This document shows, piece by piece, positions 36,130-44,274 of a DNA stretch of 64,000 nt; position 1 is the first letter of the stretch, and each line of letters starts with the position of its first letter. The notes beneath the pieces were generated by a model. That model had not been told where the DNA came from and made no database searches. It saw only the letters and a program-made list of their open reading frames with translations. The stretch comes from Leptospira biflexa. GTDB lineage: Bacteria; Spirochaetota; UBA4802; UB4802. The stretch lies in assembly GCA_020721905.1 (NCBI GenBank), contig DYLU01000003.1:25609-89608 (forward strand), given 5' to 3'. Made by a program: the position numbers and the translations under genes.

Positions 36130-36503
36130 TATAGTATTCCCCCATCACAAAAATTATATGCTATCAATTTTTTACTCTTACCTCCTTATACATAACATCT
36201 ATTCCGGAATCAATTTAATGATACCCCTGCATGGATTACTGATGTACTGCATTGTCAGTGTTTATAATAATCCAACAGCTGCCTTAAAAAAGCAACTAAA
36301 ATACATTAACGTACACTATGGATCACAAGTTATTAAGGGATGAAATATTCATTATTCACACACTTAAGTTTTGGCGATAGTTACTGTTACAAACCATATT
36401 CTTAAAACCAAGATTGGAAAAGTAGACTTTTATTTTTTATTTGCAATTTTAAAACAATAATTTACAATGCTATTAAAATCTAATAATATATAGAGGGGTG
36501 ATT
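36130..36503. other. 374-base AT-rich intergenic region
   Basis: Lies between two divergently oriented small genes. The short plus-strand frame inside it (36158-36343) has no Shine-Dalgarno and ordinary low-complexity composition. One candidate plus-strand promoter is listed separately. Confidence 0.5.
36441..36468 (+). promoter_or_regulatory. Candidate promoter of the small Cys protein gene
   Basis: TTGCAA at 36441-36446 and TACAAT at 36463-36468 are 16 bases apart, about 35 bases before the ATG at 36504. Confidence 0.45.
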
Positions 36504-36785
36504 ATGCCAAGAAAAGAGTACATTTCGGGAACGTTTTGCATCGACATTAAATGTACCCATCACAAAGCTTTGGAACAATATTCCGGTGATGAGTATTTCA
36601 GACAAAAAGCCCTTCTGTGCGCTGACTGTTACGCATGGAAATTTTTCACATGGCTTCGCGATCATAAGTATCGCATAATACAAACATTACCGGAGATATC
36701 TGCTCGAGAACTGGCAGCACGAATTAAAGGCATTGATCCTGTAAGAGTTGAAGACCTGACCGAAGACGAAATATTGTGTTTATAG
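36504..36785 (+). CDS. Small Cys-containing protein of unknown function
   Basis: 93 residues starting MPRKEYISGTFCIDIKC. Cys pairs CIDIKC (with HH three residues on) and CADC about 30 residues later suggest one zinc site. A conserved-looking helix follows (WKFFTWLRDHKYRI). The C-terminal part, SARELAARIKGIDPVRVEDL, could be a helix-turn-helix-like segment, but this is weak. GAGGGG lies 8 bases before the ATG. No family recognised and no obvious operon partner. Confidence 0.7.
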   Translation: MPRKEYISGTFCIDIKCTHHKALEQYSGDEYFRQKALLCADCYAWKFFTWLRDHKYRIIQTLPEISARELAARIKGIDPVRVEDLTEDEILCL

Positions 36786-36851
36786 TATCAGGAATATAAA
36801 TACTATACATTACATTTCTCAGATTTTTTAAAATTACTACGGAGGTATACA

Positions 36852-37844
36852 ATGGTTCGTAACATAGGGATAGTCATTGTTTCTATTATAATCATTGCAA
36901 TTGTACTTGATGCAGTTGTGTCTATACTTTCAAGGCCTCAGGCAGGCAGAAAAGCATGCCAGGCTGCCAACATCCCGTATAAAACTGTTATAGCTCACCG
37001 TGGAGCATCATACTGGGCACCAGAAGAAACTTATTTTTCATATAATATTGCAAAAAATGTTGGTGCTGACTATTTAGAAATGGATGTGCAAAGAACCAAA
37101 GATGATGTTATTATTGTATTTCATGACGACACGTTAAACCGTATAACAAATGTTGCCGAAGTTTTTCCCGGAAGAGAAAATGACGCCATTAACACTTTTA
37201 CAATAGCAGAGCTAAAAATGCTGGATGTTGGAAAATGGTTTAATACATCCTTCCCCCAACGATCCAGACATTCATACAGCGAGACACAAATACTGACGCT
37301 TGATGAAGTTATAGATATAGCCACATCCGATAATGGATTATATCCATTATATATAGAAACAAAAAGTCCTAAAAATTTTCCCGGAATTGAAGAACAGCTT
37401 GTCCAGATACTTCAAACTCGCGGATATATAGCTGAAAATGAAAACAAAATAAATGCCCCCTATGCACCGGTACTATTCCAATCATTTGAAATTGAAAGTT
37501 TGCTGCTGCTTCAAAAGATAGCACCACAGGTTCCCCGTATATATCTGATTGATGAGGATATGGTTAACCAGAAAGGCTGGGATAGCCTTATCGCTGAAGC
37601 AAAACAGGCACAATGTGCCGGCATAGGACCATCAGGATATTTAGGCTGGCCATGGATAACCGGCAAAGCACACCGTAATGGGCTTTTAGTTCATATATAT
37701 ACAGTCAATAAAAAATGGCAGTATCGTCTTTTAGACTGGTTTGGTGCAGATGGTTTTTTTACTGACAGATGTGAGTTGTTGATGGAATTTTATGTAAAGC
37801 CGCATAAAGAACCATTTAAGGAGATTTTATCACATATTGATTAA
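36852..37844 (+). CDS. Glycerophosphodiester phosphodiesterase
   Basis: Hydrolyses deacylated phospholipid glycerophosphodiesters to glycerol 3-phosphate and alcohol. 330 residues. An N-terminal signal anchor spans residues 4-26, so the enzyme probably faces the periplasm. The GDPD fold shows His49-Arg50 in IAHRGASYWAPEET, Glu76 and Asp78 in YLEMDVQRTKD, and catalytic His91 in VFHDDTLNR. The C-terminus has the usual HIYTVNKKWQYR and GADGFFTDR. GGAGG lies 7 bases before the start. It appears to be a single-gene unit. Confidence 0.93.
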   Translation: MVRNIGIVIVSIIIIAIVLDAVVSILSRPQAGRKACQAANIPYKTVIAHRGASYWAPEETYFSYNIAKNVGADYLEMDVQRTKDDVIIVFHDDTLNRITNVAEVFPGRENDAINTFTIAELKMLDVGKWFNTSFPQRSRHSYSETQILTLDEVIDIATSDNGLYPLYIETKSPKNFPGIEEQLVQILQTRGYIAENENKINAPYAPVLFQSFEIESLLLLQKIAPQVPRIYLIDEDMVNQKGWDSLIAEAKQAQCAGIGPSGYLGWPWITGKAHRNGLLVHIYTVNKKWQYRLLDWFGADGFFTDRCELLMEFYVKPHKEPFKEILSHID

Positions 37845-37870
37845 ATTGGCTTTCATATTATTAAAAGGGG

Positions 37871-37915
37871 CTGTTAAAACTTTTTTTGGTTAATTATAAC
37901 TTTTGATTTTAACAG
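37871..37915. repeat. Inverted repeat downstream of GDPD
   Basis: CTGTTAAAA at 37871-37879 pairs with TTTTAACAG at 37907-37915 around a T-rich loop of 27 bases. It is AT-only apart from two pairs, so it is a weak terminator candidate for the GDPD gene. Confidence 0.3.
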
Positions 37916-38047
37916 TTTAAACCTGCTTGCACCATGCATGTATATGTACGTTAATAAAAGGAAAATAGTGATAGTACATATACAAAAAGCTATATGCTGC
38001 ATACTAAATGACCGATATGTACAGTAATGGGTCACATGACATTTTAC

Positions 38048-38074
38048 TTGACTATCAATATATTATACTATAAT
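38048..38074 (+). promoter_or_regulatory. Candidate promoter of the amidohydrolase-cNMP operon
   Basis: TTGACT at 38048-38053 and TATAAT at 38069-38074, with a short 15-base spacer. About 40 bases separate it from the ATG at 38121. Confidence 0.4.
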
Positions 38075-38120
38075 TTAAAAAATACTATTTTATTTTTATC
38101 TTCTAAACAGGAGATGTTTA

Positions 38121-39338
38121 ATGAGTGAATGGTCAATAGGTGGGAAGGGAATATTAACTCCGGATAAGTTCGTCAAGAAGGCAAGTATACTGGTCAGTGA
38201 CGGAATAATTGATAAAATTGATGGCCGTAGTAGTTTTTCCATTGAAGTTGATGGCATCATTATTCCTGGCCTCATAAATAGCCATGACCATTTGCTCGGT
38301 ACGTACCACCCCAAAGTTGGCAATGGACCCTATGAAAACTGGCTCCCCTGGGATAATGATCTGAAAAGTTCTCCAATATATGAAGAACGTCAGCAGATAG
38401 AAAACCGTGACCTCTATCTTTTGGGTGGCTACCGCAATCTTTTGTCAGGAGTAACAACCGTTTCAGACCATATACCTCATTTTGTCAATGAGCCATTTAT
38501 TGACATACTCCCCGTTAAAGCATTGAAAAACTATGCGCTTGCTCATGCAGTTGTTTCTTTTGCACTGGCCTGGGGAGATGGTATAACACTAGAATACCAG
38601 AAGGCAGCTAAAGAACAAATACCCTTCATCACACACTCGGGCGAGGGTTTTGACGATGAAACCCGCCATGATATTGATACATTGGAGCGTTTAGGGGCGT
38701 TGGGTGAATACACGGTACTTATCCATGGAATAGCGTTTAATGAACATGATATCAAGCGTATAAAAAAAGCTGGTGCATCTGTTGTATGGTGCGGAGATTC
38801 CAACATGTATATGTTCAACCGTACAGCAAATGTTAAGCTTATGATAGAACATGGCGTTAATGTATGCATAGGCACTGATTCGCCCATGTCGGGTGGTGAA
38901 AATCTTTTATATGAAATAAAATTTGATCGTAAATTATACAAAAAGCTGTTTGGCCAGGAACTCAGTGATGAAACAATAGTAAAAATGATCACGGTAAATC
39001 CCTCCCATGCTTTTAAACTGCATGATCATGGAGCAATAAAACCGGGCAATGTTGCTGACTTTATTGTCATTTCCCGTATGGAAGATAATCCTTATTCTGC
39101 AGTTGTAAACGCTCAGCTTGAAGATATTGCACTTGTGGTTATTAATGGAAAACCAATGTATGGCGATAGTTCCTATAAAAAACTTTTTGACCACAATAAA
39201 GTCAAATACCAGGAAATAATCCTGCGAAACAGGCACAAACTGGTTGTAGGAGATTTACTGGGGTTACTTAGAAGAATAAGCAAAGCAGTTGGTTATAAGA
39301 AAGAATTTCCATTTATTCCTGTTGAATTTGATATATAA
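38121..39338 (+). CDS. Metal-dependent amidohydrolase/deaminase of the TrzN/AtzA-SAH deaminase group
   Basis: 405 residues. An N-terminal beta-sandwich segment (ILTPDKFVKKASILVSDGII) leads to the barrel motif LINSHDHLLGTYH with His55 and His57. Further ligands are His172 in ITHSGEG, His202 in VLIHGIAFNEHD and Asp253 in IGTDSPMSGG. The C-terminal sandwich contains HGAIKPGNVADFIVI. These are the mononuclear-metal signatures of the deaminase/chlorohydrolase subfamily. The substrate cannot be deduced. It is followed after 16 bases by the cNMP/TPR protein, so the genes form one unit. Confidence 0.85.
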   Translation: MSEWSIGGKGILTPDKFVKKASILVSDGIIDKIDGRSSFSIEVDGIIIPGLINSHDHLLGTYHPKVGNGPYENWLPWDNDLKSSPIYEERQQIENRDLYLLGGYRNLLSGVTTVSDHIPHFVNEPFIDILPVKALKNYALAHAVVSFALAWGDGITLEYQKAAKEQIPFITHSGEGFDDETRHDIDTLERLGALGEYTVLIHGIAFNEHDIKRIKKAGASVVWCGDSNMYMFNRTANVKLMIEHGVNVCIGTDSPMSGGENLLYEIKFDRKLYKKLFGQELSDETIVKMITVNPSHAFKLHDHGAIKPGNVADFIVISRMEDNPYSAVVNAQLEDIALVVINGKPMYGDSSYKKLFDHNKVKYQEIILRNRHKLVVGDLLGLLRRISKAVGYKKEFPFIPVEFDI

Positions 39339-39354
39339 GTGTGCGAGGATTTCT

Positions 39355-40506
39355 ATGTCAAATGGTTTACCAACACAAGGGATTACCACACGGACCTACA
39401 AACCAGGCTCTATTGTTTATTTTGAAAATGATAAGAGCGAAAATATTTATATCCTTAAATCAGGCCTCATAATTTTAACTTCTCAAAAGCTGGAAACAGG
39501 AGAGGAGGTCAAAGAAGAAGTAAGACCGGGTGAATTTTTTGGTGTAAAATCAGCACTGGGGCGTTACCCGCGTGAAGAAACTGCGCAGGTAATCAAAGAA
39601 TCAGTTGTGCTGGTCCTGACACTTGCTGATTTTGAACGTCTCATTTTAAAGAATGTCAATGTGGTTTTAAAAATGCTCCGTATCTTCAGCAATCAGCTCA
39701 GAAGAATTGGGCGAGCAGTACGTGAAGTATTAGGCGAAACAAGCACTATTAATCCTGAGGAGGAGCTTTTTAAAATTGGTGAATATTATTATAGAGCAGG
39801 CCGCTTTCATCAGGCCCGGTACGCATATAATAAATACCTTGATTATTATCCAAATGCAAAATACTCAGATTTAGCAACCAAGCGAATACGCGAAATTGAT
39901 TCCGGCCAGGCCGAATCAAACATTGCCCCTCAGCCAGTAAACCGTAAAGAAGTTGAAACTTCCACAGAGGAATTAAAAGATTTTACCCTGGATGAGGATG
40001 TTGAATCATTGCCGGCTAAAGAATCAGTAGTTGATGAAATGGACGATTTTTTAGGTGATAATGATTCTGCAAGTTCAGATTTTGACATTGCTGATGAAAG
40101 TCCCAAACACGAAGACATACCATCCATGTTTTATGATGCTATGAGCTTCTATTCACAATCCGAATATGAATCTGCATTACAAATGTATAAAAAAATCCTG
40201 AACCAGAAGTCATTAAAAAATGATGCAGAAAATAAAATTTTTCAGAAAGCCCACTTTGAAATAGGAAGAACATATTTTAAAATGGGGCAATACAATGAAG
40301 CCGTAGAAGCTTTTTCATTGTTAATGAAGAAGTTTCCTCAATCTGAATTAAATATTAATGCATTGTACCATGTAGCCATGATTTATGAAGTAAAAAAACA
40401 ATTTGATAAAGCCAAATCATATTATCAGAAAGTAATATCTCTGGCAGCAAGGGAGGAAATAGGTAAACAGGCTTCACGACGATTAAAAAATCTTGAATCA
40501 CGGTAA
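39355..40506 (+). CDS. Cyclic-nucleotide-binding domain protein with TPR repeats
   Basis: 383 residues. Residues 8-125 form a cNMP-binding domain (GSIVYFENDKSENIYILKSG, RPGEFFGVKSALGRYPREET). The phosphate-binding cassette keeps an Arg, but the Glu of the usual FGE is Val, so nucleotide affinity is uncertain. A TPR unit sits at about 140-180 (YYRAGRFHQARYAYNKYLDY). An acidic disordered linker of about 75 residues leads to further TPRs (YSQSEYESALQMYKKIL, YFKMGQYNEAVEAFSLL). No DNA-binding domain. ATG 39355 is preceded by GAGGA; an upstream in-frame ATG lies inside the amidohydrolase gene. Confidence 0.85.
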   Translation: MSNGLPTQGITTRTYKPGSIVYFENDKSENIYILKSGLIILTSQKLETGEEVKEEVRPGEFFGVKSALGRYPREETAQVIKESVVLVLTLADFERLILKNVNVVLKMLRIFSNQLRRIGRAVREVLGETSTINPEEELFKIGEYYYRAGRFHQARYAYNKYLDYYPNAKYSDLATKRIREIDSGQAESNIAPQPVNRKEVETSTEELKDFTLDEDVESLPAKESVVDEMDDFLGDNDSASSDFDIADESPKHEDIPSMFYDAMSFYSQSEYESALQMYKKILNQKSLKNDAENKIFQKAHFEIGRTYFKMGQYNEAVEAFSLLMKKFPQSELNINALYHVAMIYEVKKQFDKAKSYYQKVISLAAREEIGKQASRRLKNLESR

Positions 40507-40515
40507 AGGTATGCT

Positions 40516-41160
40516 ATGTTACTTGATGAAAAGCTATTTGACAAATTTGGCGTAGAGTATGAGCCCAACGATATAATTTTCTGCGAATTTGAACCTGGCA
40601 ATGATTTTTACTTTATTCAATCCGGACGTGTTGAGATTGTAAAAATCATCAACAATCGGGAAAAAACTCTTGATATACTTGCCCCGGGTGATGTATTTGG
40701 CGAAATGGCAATACTTGAGGAAGAGCCGCGTTCCGCATCGGCTATCGCAATTGAGCATGTAAAGTTACTGCGTTTCAGAAGGGAAAATTTTGATGCCCTT
40801 TTACAGGGTAATCCTCAGCTTGCGTATAAACTGCTGGTTATCTTTTCAAAACGAATTTATGATGCAAAACGAAGACTTATGATTCTTTTGCTTGATGACC
40901 CGCAGTTGAAAGTCATGGATGTAATGAATATGTTAGCCGAACAGGATCCCCATTTAGATGTTCAGGAACCAGTTACTTTGCGTGTAACCGTCCAGGAAAT
41001 TGCCAACTGGGCTGGTATGCAAATAAATGATGTGCAAAAAATATTGACACATCTCAATAAATTGGGAAAAATTGAACTATTCAATGATAGAGTAGTTGTC
41101 AGGAATATCAGGGATTTCCAGCGGCTTGTAAATTCACGCCGTAAAAGCATGTATACATAA
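40516..41160 (+). CDS. Crp/Fnr-family transcription regulator
   Basis: 214 residues. The N-terminal cNMP domain has PGDVFGEMAILEEEPRSASA at about 56-75, with Glu and Arg-Ser at the cAMP phosphate contacts, so cAMP binding is likely. A long dimerisation helix follows (about 110-140). The C-terminal winged helix has VTVQEIANWAGMQINDVQKI as the recognition region. It begins 9 bases after the cNMP/TPR gene. The stop codon is immediately followed by the tRNA gene. It is the best candidate for the effector of the two cyclases in this window. Confidence 0.88.
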   Translation: MLLDEKLFDKFGVEYEPNDIIFCEFEPGNDFYFIQSGRVEIVKIINNREKTLDILAPGDVFGEMAILEEEPRSASAIAIEHVKLLRFRRENFDALLQGNPQLAYKLLVIFSKRIYDAKRRLMILLLDDPQLKVMDVMNMLAEQDPHLDVQEPVTLRVTVQEIANWAGMQINDVQKILTHLNKLGKIELFNDRVVVRNIRDFQRLVNSRRKSMYT

Positions 41161-41234
41161 GCTCCCGTAGCTCAGGAGGATAGAGCAGTAGTTTCCTAAA
41201 CTATGTGTCAGAGGTTCGAGTCCTCTCGGGAGCG
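41161..41234 (+). tRNA. tRNA-Arg, anticodon CCT
   Basis: I folded this by hand. The acceptor stem GCTCCCG/CGGGAGC pairs fully. The D arm is GCTC/GAGC with a 9-base loop, the anticodon stem GTAGT/ACTAT carries the loop TTCCTAA with CCT at 41195-41197, and the T arm is AGAGG/CCTCT with loop TTCGAGT. No CCA is encoded after the discriminator G. The tRNA reads AGG codons. Its first base directly follows the stop codon of the Crp-family gene. Confidence 0.96.
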
Positions 41235-41255
41235 AAGAGTTATAATACGTACATT

Positions 41256-41280
41256 AGCGGGTTATCCCGCTGTTTTTTTT
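41256..41280 (+). terminator. Intrinsic terminator between tRNA-Arg and prfA
   Basis: AGCGGG-TTAT-CCCGCT followed by G and eight T. A classic factor-independent terminator, ending 15 bases before the prfA start codon. Confidence 0.85.
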
Positions 41281-41295
41281 CAAGAGGCATTGACT

Positions 41296-42366
41296 ATGGA
41301 AGAACGTCTGCAGCAAATTATTAATCGTTACAACGAAATTGAACATGCTATGGCTGACCCAAAAACCGTCAGTGATCAAAGTTTATTCAAATCATTGACA
41401 AAAGAACATGCCAGGCTTACACCGGTAGTTCAAAAATACAATGAATATAAACGAATAAAAAAAGAAATTGATGATACTAAAACTGCATTAAAGTCAGAAA
41501 AAGACCAGGAAATGCTATCCCTGCTTGAGGAGGAAATCCCTAAACTTGAATCTAAACTTTATCAAATTGAAGGGCAGATTACTCAAATGCTGTTGCCCCA
41601 GGACCCTCATGAAGGCAAAGATATCATTATTGAAATCAGGGCTGGCACAGGCGGTGATGAAGCTTCGTTATTTGTAGCGGATCTATACAGAATGTATATC
41701 CGGTATGCTGACATTAAAGGTTGGAAGTTTGAACACATAGACGCCAACCAAACAGAATTAGGTGGATTTAAAGAAATCATTTTTTCCATCAGTGGAGCTG
41801 AGGCATACAGCTGTTTAAAATTTGAATCAGGTGTTCATAGGGTTCAGCGAATTCCTGTTACTGAATCGGGCGGCAGGATTCATACTTCAGCAGTTACCGT
41901 TGCTGTTCTTCCCGAAGCGGAAGAAAGTGAAGTTGATATTAATCCCGACGATATACGAATTGATGTATACCGATCATCCGGCCATGGTGGCCAATCAGTT
42001 AATACAACGGATTCTGCTGTCCGTATAACCCATATCCCAACTGGTATTATAGTAACATGCCAGGATGAGAAATCCCAACATAAAAACCGTGCTAAAGCTT
42101 TGCGGGTTTTGCGTGCCAGACTTTTTGAAAAAATGGAACGGGAACGAATGGAAAAAGAAGTGGCACTGCGCCGATCTCAAATTGGCAGTGGTGACCGCAG
42201 TGAGCGCATCAGAACCTACAATTTCCCACAGTCACGCGTTACTGATCACAGAATAAATCTTACAATCTATGACCTGGAATCTGTGCTTGATGGTGAACTG
42301 GATAAAATTATTATCCCATTACGGGAAAATGAAATGGAAAAATTACTGAAAGCTTCTCATGTCTGA
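41296..42366 (+). CDS. prfA: Peptide chain release factor 1
   Basis: 356 residues, recognises UAA and UAG. The catalytic motif [16 protein letters not shown] has GGQ at residues 231-233. The N-terminal coiled coil and the [13 protein letters not shown] segment are typical. A longer frame to 41203 would run through the tRNA, so I chose ATG 41296, with AAGAGG 9 bases upstream. Its stop overlaps the prmC start by 8 bases. Nothing between the terminator and the start codon looks like a promoter. Confidence 0.96.
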   Translation: MEERLQQIINRYNEIEHAMADPKTVSDQSLFKSLTKEHARLTPVVQKYNEYKRIKKEIDDTKTALKSEKDQEMLSLLEEEIPKLESKLYQIEGQITQMLLPQDPHEGKDIIIEIRAGTGGDEASLFVADLYRMYIRYADIKGWKFEHIDANQTELGGFKEIIFSISGAEAYSCLKFESGVHRVQRIPVTESGGRIHTSAVTVAVLPEAEESEVDINPDDIRIDVYRSSGHGGQSVNTTDSAVRITHIPTGIIVTCQDEKSQHKNRAKALRVLRARLFEKMERERMEKEVALRRSQIGSGDRSERIRTYNFPQSRVTDHRINLTIYDLESVLDGELDKIIIPLRENEMEKLLKASHV

Positions 42367-43225
42367 TGTCTTTTATAATAATTCTATTTTCCAGGTCATA
42401 TCTTTTGCCGCAAAACTTCTTGAATCCATTTCAGCAACACCCGTATTGGATGCTGAAATCCTGATGGCACATGCATTGGGTATTGACCGACATAAACTGG
42501 TTTTATACCATAATACTGCAATTGATAAAAAAACTTTGACAAGGTTTAAACGGCTCCTTTCACGCAGATTAAAAAGCGAACCCATTGCCTACATTATAGG
42601 TTACAAGGAATTTTACTCATTGCCATTGAAAGTTAACAGGCATGTCCTTATACCACGTCCTGAAACTGAACTGCTGGTTGATTGCGCAATCTACCATGCC
42701 AGACAGTATGCAACCATTCTGGATATCGGCACAGGAAGCGGTGCAATAGCTATTGCCATTAAATATAACAGACCTGACTGCTCTGTATGGGCAACAGATA
42801 TTTCAAAGGATGCTCTTAAAGTAGCCAAACATAATGCTGTTACAATACTCGGTAAGCAAAAAATTAATTTTTTACAAAGTGATCTGTTTGACTCAATACC
42901 GGCAATGACATTTGATGTAATTGTAAGCAATCCACCATATATCAACCCTGATATATATAGTCAGTTGCAAAAGGATGTCCAGTACGAACCAAAAGAAGCC
43001 TTGCTTGCATCTTTGAATGGGTTTGGTATTATTAAATCACTAATTGAAAAAGCAAATAATTATCTTTCTGATAATGGCATCCTTATCATAGAAATTGGCG
43101 ATGATTTATCATCAAAAATACAAAATTTTGCCCCTTACTTTAACTTTTCAATATCAATACTTAAAGATTATTCAGGACTCCCCCGCATTGGTATATTGAA
43201 AAAAATAAAAAATATCAACATATAA
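42359..43225 (+). CDS. prmC: Release factor glutamine methyltransferase
   Basis: Methylates the Gln of the GGQ motif of release factors 1 and 2 using S-adenosylmethionine. 288 residues: an N-terminal helical domain with [18 protein letters not shown] motif [15 protein letters not shown] at about 119-133 and the catalytic [11 protein letters not shown] at about 185. The start codon lies inside the end of prfA, so the two are translationally coupled; the enzyme and its substrate are made together. Confidence 0.95.
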   Translation: MSDVFYNNSIFQVISFAAKLLESISATPVLDAEILMAHALGIDRHKLVLYHNTAIDKKTLTRFKRLLSRRLKSEPIAYIIGYKEFYSLPLKVNRHVLIPRPETELLVDCAIYHARQYATILDIGTGSGAIAIAIKYNRPDCSVWATDISKDALKVAKHNAVTILGKQKINFLQSDLFDSIPAMTFDVIVSNPPYINPDIYSQLQKDVQYEPKEALLASLNGFGIIKSLIEKANNYLSDNGILIIEIGDDLSSKIQNFAPYFNFSISILKDYSGLPRIGILKKIKNINI

Positions 43226-43357
43226 GAAATTATAATAAATTTATAAAATTATTATTCGATATTACTAATAACGAAAGAATGGTATAGCCACCCAGACGTT
43301 GACATTTGATTATTCTGATCCAGACGAGCATTCCAGTAAAAAGGGGAAGCACACTGC

Positions 43358-44266
43358 ATGATTAATACCAGAGAGGAATCGTTCCATGACAGCAATTTAC
43401 CAGATTTTATGGAATCATACAGGATACATGTTATCAGTAAGCGCGATAAATGGTATAGCTTTTCATATATAACATGGAATCCTCACATTAATGAAATTGG
43501 GATTTATTCATTAATCAACTTTTCCGACTTTTTTGTAACAGGCAGTCAGCTTATAAAAGATACTGTACCAAAAAAATCCTTTGGCTCTCAGCGGTGCAAA
43601 TATACTATTGTTCAGCCCTTACGGGAAAGCAAGCTTGTGTATAAAGATTCTAATCTTAGTGCCAGTATATCTTTATTTGACTACTTCCCCTACTATGAAT
43701 TACTGTATAATAAAAAACCATCAACAGAAAGTTTTGAAAATATGATTGCAAGCTACTTTACCCGTTGCAAGGCAAAAGTATCTGTTGAGGTGCATGCTAA
43801 ATCAAAAATTATTAAAAAAAATTTTGATTGTATCGGGTTTAAGGAACACACATGGGGTTTATATCCTTACACCCTGATAAATTGTGATAGCAGAGTGGTT
43901 GTCCATTTCCGTGACCAGACCATTGCATTCCGATACATTGAATATAATGGGCTGAGCTATTCGTATGGTTGTATCTCCCGAAAAAATGGTAATCTGGCAC
44001 TTGTACTGGTTGAACTTGAATATTTATCAATAAAAAACGCACAGCTGGAATCATCTGAATTTACCTATAAAGATGCTCAGGATGATATTGATTTAATTGT
44101 TTCAAAACCAATTAAAACTCAACTACTAGATGTTCCAAAAAAAGCTAAAAAATCTCATATTCATGTTGTAAGTTTTTCAGATTTCACTGTCATAGGCACC
44201 AACAAAAAAGGATATGGAATAGAAGAACATTATATTTCTAATGACCGCTTAAGAAATAGTCTATAA
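43358..44266 (+). CDS. Uncharacterised protein, possibly CrtC/AttH-like beta-barrel fold
   Basis: 302 residues, no signal peptide. Mostly beta-strands: YRIHVISKRDKWYSFSYITW near the start, and a central GFKEHTWGLYPYTLINC. A Gly-aromatic-x-(D/E)-H-x-x-G signature at this place recalls the CrtC/AttH hydratase-like lipocalin pair, whose motif is GYxDHNxG. The resemblance is short and the assignment is tentative. GGGAAG lies about 10 bases before the ATG. It is followed after 8 bases by a membrane protein gene. Confidence 0.6.
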   Translation: MINTREESFHDSNLPDFMESYRIHVISKRDKWYSFSYITWNPHINEIGIYSLINFSDFFVTGSQLIKDTVPKKSFGSQRCKYTIVQPLRESKLVYKDSNLSASISLFDYFPYYELLYNKKPSTESFENMIASYFTRCKAKVSVEVHAKSKIIKKNFDCIGFKEHTWGLYPYTLINCDSRVVVHFRDQTIAFRYIEYNGLSYSYGCISRKNGNLALVLVELEYLSIKNAQLESSEFTYKDAQDDIDLIVSKPIKTQLLDVPKKAKKSHIHVVSFSDFTVIGTNKKGYGIEEHYISNDRLRNSL

Positions 44267-44274
44267 TATCTTTT

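Noticed and set aside
36158-36343. 61-residue open frame between two small genes
   Set aside because: No Shine-Dalgarno, hydrophobic low-complexity translation and no promoter close by.
41127-41157. Possible tRNA promoter (TTGTAA and TATACA) at the end of the crp gene
   Set aside because: The -10 would lie only a few bases before the tRNA 5' end, leaving no room for the transcription start, and the spacer is 20 bases.
41203-41295. N-terminal extension of prfA into the tRNA
   Set aside because: This stretch is tRNA T-arm and the terminator; prfA homologues begin at MEERL, which has its own Shine-Dalgarno.
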